The notes under the pieces were generated by a model. That model had not been told where the DNA came from, made no database searches, and worked only from the letters and a program-made list of their open reading frames with translations. Positions 56,074 to 64,000 of a stretch of DNA of 64,000 bases are shown piece after piece (position 1 is the first letter of the stretch; each line of letters starts with the position of its first letter). Source of the DNA: Pogostemon cablin (Eukaryota > Streptophyta > Magnoliopsida > Lamiales > Lamiaceae). The position numbers and the translations under genes were made by a program. The DNA lies in NCBI GenBank assembly GCA_023678885.1, contig CM043012.1, positions 16,714,036 through 16,778,035 of the forward strand, in the 5' to 3' direction.

Positions 56074-57578
56074 AATCTTGCTTAGGAAATTATGTGAACA
56101 TGTCATGATTAGAAAAATCTTGAATGTCCTTAGACTAGTTTCCACTTGATGTCCTGTTAATTATTCATCAACCACAATCCCATGTTATTAATATTCATTT
56201 TAATATTTTTACTCTTTACTATTAGACAATTGCTGCCCACTTAGCAAATGAAGAAAAATAATAAAGAAATTGTTGCCATAGATTCTTAGTGTATATCCCA
56301 GTTGTTGGCCTAGAAATTAAATGAGCCCGTTAATGATGCGGGTCATGGCCTCTCCATTAGATTAGTGATGTGATACCATTATTATTCTAAAAAAATTGTT
56401 ACACATGCTCCATATTTGAGCCTACATTGTATTAAAACACTGCAAAAATAACTGTAGAGAATTTCGCTTCTAAAACTATTTTTTTTCTTAATTTTTTTTG
56501 GCGATTTTATATGGCCATGAAAATCCGTTGCCGCTAAAGATATGTGAGACTAATTTTTCTTAGATAATTAAACTAGAACTGTGAATTTTTTACATTGAAA
56601 TTATGCAAAAATAAATAAATAAATAAAAATCTAGCTACAAAATTGATTTTTCATAGTAATAAATGTTAAAAGCTTAGCGGGACAGATGGATTACCATTTT
56701 TTATGTATTAAATTAAATTAAAATTAAATATTTTAATAGATTAGTTGAGTATTAAAAAAACCATAACATAAGTATTATATAAATTAAAGTAAAAAATATT
56801 TCACATATTTACCAAATTTGTATTGTCAATTAAAAAATGTAAAAATCTATTATTGACACATGTGGGATCTATGACTGAGATTAAAAATATTAAATATATG
56901 TTCAAGATCAAAATTGAATGGAATCTAAATATAGTAAAATTAAGAAGAGGGAGGAAAATTGAAAATAAAAATAGAAGTTCAGGTTTGTTTATACACACAC
57001 ATACACACACACACTTTGAGGTAGACCTATCAAGGGGCCTAGTCCCTCAAAATTTGAACTTTTTTAGTATATATGTAAGCACATTTGATTGTACAGCCTT
57101 GGAATAGTCAGAATTTGCTACTATAGGCTTCTTTAGGAGGTATATGTTCTTTGAGTTTGGCTATAGCACTCATACTAGGACAAGTAGTTTACTCAGGGGG
57201 AGAAGGGCTTTTTACTCCGGCATGGTAATCCTCTTTCAACGGCCTACATGCCAACCTAAGCCTGCTTGCTGATCACGAAGGATCTTCTGCCCTACATCGC
57301 CCCTACTGTTCTGCTACAAGCACATGTCCTCGTTTGTTATGGTTGACTTTCAAAGCCTCCCTTCTTAAAAATTATGATTATAGGCGAGCTCCATTGCTAC
57401 ATTTCATTTGTACTATTTAATCATGTTTTTATTTTCTTTTGTCTCTCAGAGCCACCTGTTTTAGCTCTTTTTTATAAGACGTTTGTCTGGATTTTTTTTC
57501 CGTGTTCTGCTTTTTCTTTTTCTTTGTCCCCTTTCTTATTTTATTTTATCTTTTTAATAATATTGTGTAGTTTGATCG
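56074..57578. other. Intergenic stretch
   Basis: Contains a (CA)n tract at about 56990-57014. 57150-57370 is GC-richer ('cctctttcaacggcctacat') but matches nothing I recognise. No gene. Confidence 0.4.
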
Positions 57579-57665
57579 TACAGGACACTAGCCTAGTGGG
57601 AAAACCCTTCCAAGTCATTACAAATGTTGCAGGTTCGAATCCGTATTATTTTTTTAACTTATTCT
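57579..57665 (+). repeat. tRNA-derived SINE-like sequence
   Basis: Box-A-like TAGCCTAGTGGG (57586-57597) and a perfect box B GGTTCGAATCC (57629-57639), 31 bases apart, followed by a T-rich tail. It is not an intact tRNA: no acceptor or anticodon stem pairs by eye. Confidence 0.55.
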
Positions 57666-57767
57666 TTTAAAATACTATTTCTTTATTTCTTTATTTATCT
57701 CATTTTCTATTTACTTTTGATAATATCTTTTTATTATTTTTAATACTCCCTTTAATTGCATTTTATA

Positions 57768-57990
57768 TATTCCCTCCATCCCGTCCTTATAGTTACGTTT
57801 GCTTTTTGCACGGGGATTAAGGAGTATAGTATTTAATGTGTATTGAGGTAAGAGAAATAATATTTTAATGTGTAGTGAGTAGGTGTATTAGTATGACATG
57901 TGGGCTCATGGAGAGAGAAGTAATTAATATGTGTGGGTCCCCTTTGCCAAAAAGGAAAATGTAATCATTAGGATGGGACGGAGGGAATAT
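57768..57990. mobile_element. Stowaway-like MITE
   Basis: Ends 'tattccctccatcccgtcc' and 'gatgggacggagggaata'. Confidence 0.8.
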
Positions 57991-60349
57991 ATTTTATTTC
58001 TATTTACTATTCTTTTAATAATATTATTTCTTTATTTATGTAAGTTACTTATAAATTAATTGTCATCCCACTAAACACAAATAATATACTTTATGATTCA
58101 ACTATTTCATTTTTGTGTTTTTATCTCCAATTCCACTTGTTTAATGCTTTTTATTAGGGTTTTGTATCGTTAAAAATCGATTAAGTTAGTTAAAAATATT
58201 TTTTTATTGAATTTTGTATCTAAATATTAATGTTGTGTACCCTATTATGGAGAGAAAAGTAATGAGTGATCATGGCCCTCCTGACCGAAATTCCTTGGTC
58301 CATCACTTCTGCTGCCCATTTGATTGCTTTCTTATTTAATGAGGCATGGAAAAATACAGTGACTCATGAACAGTGTTGGATGTGATAATGTTGATCAATC
58401 TTTTTTTACAGTGAAACAGTGGTGGATGTAAATTTTTTAATGTGTAGATCCTCCAATGTCTCAAAGAGCAAAGTTTGTAATTCTGTATCTATTGAATGAG
58501 AAATATGAAATGGCTACGGAAATAAAAATATATCGAGAGATATGGAAATTAGATGCTAATTGCACTTATTGGATCTTGGGCTTTATTTTTGCTATCTTGT
58601 GTTCTATAAAGTTGATGCCCTTAGGACTTGTTAGGGTAATGGAGTTGTTAAATGGTAGATTGATGTATGATGGTGGGGTTTATTAACTCTGGTTTTTTGT
58701 GTTAGTTGTGGTTTAGGATTTTAATGTAATGTTGAGGAAACAAGTTGTCACATAATATCTGTTCAATGAGATGATAGTTGTATTGGTTTAGAAAATTATG
58801 TCTTGCCTGGTATTTTGAATGAAGTAGCATTTTACAAGAGGTAATGATGTAATATTTGCAGCACATTATTTAGTATAATATTTGCAAGAGTGTAATGATG
58901 TAATATGAGATTCATATTCAAAGTTCAAGAGTTTAATGGTGTAAGATGAAATGGTATAACACTAGAAGATTAAACTCATTATTTGCAAGATAAATATGTG
59001 TAATGCTTGCAAAATCCAAGAATGTAAAGCGGTCTGTTATTTGCAAGATAACAAGGTGTAATTTTTGCAAAATGAAATAGTGTAATGGTGTATTATTCCC
59101 AGCACATTATTTGCAAGAGTGAAATGGTGTATTATCATATTGATATTCGTCACCATTTATAAGATTGAGACCTGTCATTCAACACTTTATAAGCGTCATA
59201 TTTCATTTCCAATTATCTCAACCTCAAGAAAAAAATAAAGCATTTATAAGAAAACCTGCTATACTCAAAACTCAATACTCATAACACCAACAACTTATGA
59301 CCACCTTCTATTCAACAAAAAACAACTCAATACTCATAAACAAACATACTTAATCAAGAAGACAACAAAATTCAGTTATATCATAAACATCAAGTACAAT
59401 ATCAAGGTGTGTTATGACTCAAAATACACGCATCTATATCATGTATTTCAAAATATAACCTCATCAAAAAGTGTAGTTTCATTCTACACAATGACAAAAA
59501 AAAAATGTAGTTCAATCTACATATTATCCACAAAAGGCAATATTAGCAAACAACCCGATCCCATTATCCACAAAAAGTTATAGTATTTCCATCTTTGAAC
59601 CCTGACATTACTTTTTCTTGTTTGCCATTTCTTTCTTATCATTTTTTCTTCTTTAAGCAATCAAAGCTAGGATGGAAAAAGTGATATAGTTCTTCTCTCT
59701 CTTTCTCAAAATGTGTTTTGATCCTTCATCTCTGTCTAAATGATGAAGATCCGACATACCAACATCCTTGCCCTGCCAAATTGTCTACATGTATTTTAAA
59801 AGCTTAAATAGTAATTAAAATTAAGATGACAAAAAAATAAATGAAAGCCACAATTAGGGGAAGAAGAACCTGCAAGTTCTTCATTAATGGTGGATTATCA
59901 TCTTGAGTCACCTGACTCCCAATGCCAACTATGGTGTCCTCATCTATAACTTTATGAATAATAAACAATTAAATTAGATATGTTAAAAAATAAATTAATA
60001 ATCAAATTTAGGTATTGTCTTACATAGAGTATTCTATTGATTCACCTTACTCTATAGACCAACCATGTTATCTTCACGTAGGTCAACCATGGTATCTTCA
60101 CCTACAACTTTATAAATAACAGCCAGTTGGATTTATTTAAAAAGAATAGAAAAGAAAAACAATGATCAAAATTTTGTTTGGTTTTGTCTTACATTCAGAT
60201 TCTTGGACTTGGTTCAATTGTTCATCCTAATTTAATTCTTGATAAATTTGTGCTTGTGTGTTAATCAGAGGAGGTACCTGCAAAAAAATTGAAAAAACAC
60301 ACGGATCAACTTATGAATAATTTGAGATAGATTGAATTGAATGCATTAA
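57991..60349. other. Non-coding stretch next to the MULE remnant
   Basis: 58800-59130 has several scattered copies of 'gcaagagtgtaatgatgtaa' and 'gcacattatttgcaa'. No supported gene. The part from about 59590 may belong to the MULE 3' region. Confidence 0.35.
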
Positions 60350-62330
60350 TTACCTCATTGATAACAAGGGTGCCCTTGCAAGCTCTTTTGTTGTGTCTAT
60401 GTTAGTTACAACGACTGTATTTCACTGTGATTTGCCTCCTAAATTTCACCTGACTAATGCTGCTAGGTCTTCCCTTACTCCACTTTCTTATCTTTTGAAT
60501 AGGCTTATCGAACTCTCTTTTTCTTACCTTACGAGGCCTTCTAGCTTGTCTATCTATCTTTGGAGAAATTGGAGGTGTGATGCCAATAGCTGTCCACTCT
60601 TCACTACCATTTATAGGCATGATATCATGATCATAAACCAATATATACTGATACTTTATAACATGCATCTATGAAATCCTCTTAATTCAAACCTTGACAG
60701 AAGATGGCCCTAATGGCATTTGTGCATGGAATGCCTGTGGAATCCCACCTTCTACATCCACAAATAGACTTTCCAAATCCACGTTGTACTTATTTCTATC
60801 GAAGCATCTAATCTGGTAATATTTATTATCAAATTTTATAGGAACATAAGTACCTAATTTTTTCTTCCTCTCATCAATCACTTAGTGAATTCTTGGACAC
60901 AATAAACCTTTCCACTTTTTGCTTTTGAATAACCTATCTTGGTTTTTCTGAAGCCTTTGCATTAGATAGTTCATAATGCACTCTAACATACTCAAAATGG
61001 ACATTTCTCTAGTTGGTAAAATGCTGGAATTAAAGGACTCAAAGATATTGTTCATTACCATGTTACACTTAGAATAAGAATTAAAATGTGACCTACTCCA
61101 ATGTTCTACAGGTTTATCACTCAACCAATCTGCAATTTTTCACTCAATTTCTTAATATCAGATAGCTTTTCGATGAACTCATTTTTTGTAGAGGCCTTAG
61201 ACCTTATACAATCCTGTTTTAAATGCTTGCCCTTTAAATATAAAATTTTTCATGTTTCCCCAAACGTGTCTACGTAATATCTATGTGAAGCATTAGGGAA
61301 GTTTTTTTGAAAAGATTGGATTAGCTCCTTCTGCTTGTCAAAAAATAAAGGTCCAAATAGAATCATCAACAATACTCAAATCACTCTTCAAAAAAGTTAA
61401 GAACCAATCCCAGGTATCCCTGTTCTCCTTTCCAACTACGACATAAGCTATAGGGAATATGTTGTTATTAGGATCAGTATTTCTATAACCAAATAGGAGA
61501 TCGAATTGGTGGAGATAACGGTTCGAAATCCAACTGGTCTAATCGGAGGTTCAATCGAAAAAATTAAATTAATCTATTTTTAATTATATTTTAAAATAAT
61601 CATTAAAATAGATATATAATGAATAAATTATTTAATAATTAATTATAATTCTCTGTTCAATCTCATCTTCTCTCTGTTTCTCTCTCGTCCACTCACTATA
61701 ATCTCTCTTTCATTTATTTTCTCACTTAAATAAATACTTCACAATACACCCAATTTCATCGGCCTCATTTTGCAGTAGATCCGTGGAGGCAGTGGCTTGA
61801 CTTCTCAAATTCAATATTTTCTCATAATATATCTATGTATTTTCTTGTAGATCAGTTTATATTGCTCTTTTGGAAAAGAGGGTTTTCAATATTTTTCTTT
61901 AGATATGTGTGATTTCTTGTGAATTTAATCGATAATGCTTTTTTTCAAAAAATAATTTCAATCCTTTAATGTAATGATAGAAGGATTTGTATGGATGTGA
62001 TGCAGTTCTAATAAAAATCGATAATTTTCTGGTTCCATCGATTTTACTAGTTTCTTGGTTCTAATCGATCCAAACTGATTTTTCTCGGTTCAATTGTAAA
62101 AACAGTTTTATAATAACCAATTTTGGTCCAATTCCGGCTCCGGTTCCTGGTTGAACCAATGAATTGGCTGCTCTGGTCCAGTTTAAAAACACTAATTAGT
62201 ATGAGTACTAACTACAGAAAATATAATACCACCATGAGCCCCATTAAGATGACAATTATCAACCCCTATTAGTGGCCTACACCTTAAATACCCCTATTTC
62301 AAAGCATTTTAACAAATGTACTAATAGGAA
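60350..62330 (-). pseudogene. MULE (mudrA-like) transposase pseudogene
   Basis: Order on the minus strand: CRPLIGVDNCHLNGAHGG (about 62270, first catalytic Asp in 'GxDxCHLxG'), interrupted by an insertion, then NNNIFPIAYVVVGKENRDTW and DWFLTFLKSDLSI (about 61470-61380). A degenerate 'FPxAxHRxCxRH' region follows near 61270. Then 61124-60882 has MNNIFESFNSSILPTREMSI, with the catalytic Glu of 'NNxxESFN'. Then a SWIM-type zinc finger region with GGIPQAFHAQ, where the expected Cys of 'GIPCxHA' is Gln. The C-terminal basic RPRKVRKRE and a zinc knuckle RCN*HRHNKRACKG follow, with first Cys changed and a stop. The N-terminal FAR1/MuDR DNA-binding domain is missing. Dead by stops, frameshifts and the insertion. 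Confidence 0.85.
61480..62193. mobile_element. About 714-base insertion in the MULE transposase
   Basis: Splits the transposase frame between VVSTHTN and NNNIFPIAY. Flanks attaggatcagta (61467-61479) and attagtatgagta (62194-62206) agree at 11 of 13 bases, consistent with a target duplication. Ends carry 'aattggtggagataacggtt' and 'ggttcctggttgaaccaatg' text of the kind found in small hAT-like elements. No ORF. Confidence 0.55.
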
Positions 62331-62639
62331 GAAAAATTAGGGTTCGCGGTCGACGGGGGCAGGATTAAATCTACTATCCAGTGGGCTGATCTTATTTATT
62401 TTAATTATCTTTATGTTTAGGGCTTGAGCAAATTATTCGTGGGTTAGGCTTATTTATTATGCTTTTGTTTAGGTCCTTAGAGTTTTGCTTTCTTTCCTTT
62501 TTGGTATTAATGTGTAGTATTATTTAAGGTGTGATTAGGGTTTATGTATTTTTAAAATAGAGTTTTTCGTTTGATTGAGCAAACGGTGTTACCGTTTGAT
62601 TTTCTTTTTATTTCTATTTTATGTTCTTATCAATTGGTC

Positions 62640-63061
62640 TGACCTGCCAGATCCCGTCCCGTCGAGACAGAGACAACTTGTTCCAGTGGAGAGAGATTGG
62701 ACAGATTGGAAGCGGATCAGGCCGAGATGAAGGAGAAATTGGAGGCGCAGGCGTAGACATTGGAGATGCACGGTGTGCAATTGACGGAGATCGTGGCGTC
62801 CTTGGCTGGGTAGGCAATTCTGCAGTCCTCGTTGGAAGGGCAATCAGTGGAGGGCACGACTTGAAGGGAGGCGGCAACATCCATCACATCTACGGTGGTG
62901 CCGCTTGTTGATGATCCGATGTGTAGGGGCATTTCCTTGGCACTTCTGCCATCATTTGAAGGGGAGGATCCCAATGGGTGGATAGCAAGGGCTGAACAAC
63001 AATTTGAATTGAATGGTACCCCGTTGGAAAGAAATATGGCAGCAGCTAATGTTAATAATTA
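62640..63061 (+). pseudogene. Ty3/gypsy gag N-terminal fragment
   Basis: The plus-strand frame reads DQAEMKEKLEAQA, stop, then MHGVQLTEIVASLAG, and in the open last part DDPMCRGISLALLPSFEGED, PNGWIARAEQQFELNGTPLE, ending at a stop at 63059. 'LPxFxGEDPxGWIxRAExFFELxxxP' is the gag pattern of a different Ty3 lineage (chromovirus or retroelement of the Tat/Reina kind) than elements 1-3. At least two stops interrupt it. No LTR was found on either side. Confidence 0.7.
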
Positions 63062-63079
63062 ATCTCACGATGTAATTGA

Positions 63080-63450
63080 TAAACGAGGGGCCATTACTTT
63101 AACCAAAACATTGGGCTAAGTCATCCAATAACTCCTTAGCAGATTCAGCAAATAAATAGAGGCAAAAATTTATCCTTAGAAATGCAATTCAAAATCCAAG
63201 TAATCACCAAACTATCAATCTGTTTCCAAGTGATATAAGCAGCATCAGTTTCAATAAGTGAAGGAAACGTATAATCAATAAAACAAAGCTTCAATTTCGT
63301 GCCCAAGGCTAATAATATAGATTTTTTTCTAGGAAATGTAGTTGGAATCAGTAAGAGGATGACTTACAAGCGTAACCGCAGAGTGATCGGCAAGAGAAAG
63401 ATGAAGTGGATCGTTGATGGAAACTACCGAAGAAATTATTTTCACTGGAG
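63080..63450 (-). pseudogene. Ty1/copia gag (UBN2-type) fragment
   Basis: Minus strand: INDPLHLSLADHSAVTLVSH, PLTDSNYIS, stop/frameshift, LALGTKLKLCFIDYTFPSLI, ETDAAYITWKQIDSLVITWI, LNCISKDKFLP, frameshift, AESAKELLDDLAQCFG. This follows the copia gag order 'L...LTGxNYxxWxxxMxxALxxKxKLGFIDG', 'WxRCNxMVxSWILNSI', 'YAxTAxExWxDLxxRF'. It is truncated before the zinc knuckle and broken three times. A plus-strand ORF across the same bases (63299-63595) is a by-product. Confidence 0.75.
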
Positions 63451-63639
63451 TGAAGCAGCAATACTCGAATCGTTTGATACTGAAGGCGAAGTAGAAGCGG
63501 TAATCACTGCCGTTAGAGCAGGCTCATTAAGATTCCACGCAAATGTCATTGACGGAAGTGTGATGAATAGAAGAAAGAAAAATTCCCAAAATTAGGAATA
63601 CCCATAGAAAAATCAAATAGGTAACCGTTACATGAAAAC

Positions 63640-64000
63640 AGAAAGGGTTAATTACATCAAAGTCATGACCTTTACTTCGATTTCAAATTAGTCTAAACAT
63701 TTGAGAATTTACAAAAAAATACTCAACTTTAATGGATGTTTGCAAATTGAACCATCGAGCAGCATGAGAGCTATCTGGATGCTGACGTTGCTCTATTTTC
63801 CCAGTATGACATTCCACCTGTCATCATCATTTCAAATGGAATCCTAAATCTTATTTCAGTGGCGCACCATTTTACACAGCGCATAAAAAAAAATATTAAT
63901 TGCCCTCACACAACAAACCACCTCAAATGGCAGCTTGTTCGCTTCTAAAAAAGTCGTCTCCACCATAGATTCAAGCCTCATTTCTCCCTTATCCCTCAAA
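63640..64000. other. Possible start of a MULE-type element at the window edge
   Basis: GGGTTAATTACATCAAAGTC at 63646 followed by 'atgacctttacttcgat' resembles termini of plant MULE-derived elements ('GGGTTAATTxCAxxAAAGGTCATGAAC'). The other end would be outside the window. Confidence 0.3.

Noticed and set aside
57150..57370. GC-richer segment considered as organelle-derived DNA
   Set aside because: No recognisable plastid or mitochondrial gene text.
57579..57665. Possible intact tRNA gene
   Set aside because: Box A and box B are present but no acceptor stem or anticodon arm can be paired; SINE-like is the better reading. No intact tRNA or rRNA gene was seen anywhere.
58456..58686. 76-codon plus-strand ORF with one hydrophobic stretch
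   Set aside because: No family resemblance, no promoter or neighbouring exon; chance ORF is as likely.
62621..62911. 96-codon Gly-rich plus-strand ORF and minus-strand partners
   Set aside because: The Ty3 gag signal lies in another frame of the same DNA; these are shadows.
63299..63595. 98-codon plus-strand ORF with an Arg/Lys-rich start
   Set aside because: Antisense to the copia gag fragment, whose motif order is convincing.

Overview
This window looks like a transposon-dense stretch of a nuclear eudicot plant genome. Background is AT-rich, there are no compact operons, and every kind of plant repeat is present: Ty3/gypsy long terminal repeats (LTRs), Stowaway-like MITEs, CACTA, Mutator-like (MULE) and hAT-like elements, and SINE-like tRNA-derived pieces. 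Species is not determined; a Lamiales-type genome is only a guess. I see one gene that looks intact, a single-exon pectin methylesterase/invertase inhibitor-like gene at 36614-37171 (+). All other coding text is transposon protein or broken, transposon-captured gene fragments.

Left region (1-13250): two nested minus-strand Athila/Ogre-like Ty3 elements. Element 1 has its 5' LTR at 9531-11404, a primer-binding site (PBS) and the start of gag at 9069-9523; its gag text resumes at 187-1. Element 2 (539-9068) sits inside that gag and is itself interrupted by a solo LTR (2897-4606). A degenerate plus-strand LTR lies at 12266-13250. Middle-left (13250-21968): MITEs, tRNA-related repeats, a nested tandem duplication (15780-16383), a CACTA element inside another CACTA element (19110-20554), and two foldback elements.

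21969-30399 is a nearly complete minus-strand LTR element (element 3). It has two about 1.74 kb LTRs, a PBS, broken gag and a protease-like ORF, but no reverse transcriptase, RNase H or integrase core. Element 2 has the same layout, including a similar junction after the protease and a similar 3' non-coding region. Together they suggest a gag-only, non-autonomous family of the kind called TR-GAG.

30400-43300: many Stowaway-like MITEs, a palindrome-in-palindrome MULE-type element (32830-33985), the inhibitor gene, then a foldback element (about 38647-42784) carrying a MITE, a solo LTR and a Pack-MULE with a broken tonoplast aquaporin (TIP) copy. 43904-45276 is a hAT-like element carrying a broken ribose-5-phosphate isomerase fragment joined to an unknown exon. 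45470-51576 holds LTRs in opposite orientations, one with a perfect target duplication. 51927-52660 is an AT-rich tandem array. 55310-56073 is an F-box pseudogene. 60350-62330 is a broken MULE transposase with an insertion in it. The right end has decayed Ty3 and copia gag fragments.

No operon-like cooperation among genes is visible. The organising theme is serial nesting of transposons, several of which have picked up host gene pieces. Boundaries were read by eye, without alignment software, so most LTR and MITE ends should be read as within a few bases unless a target duplication is given.
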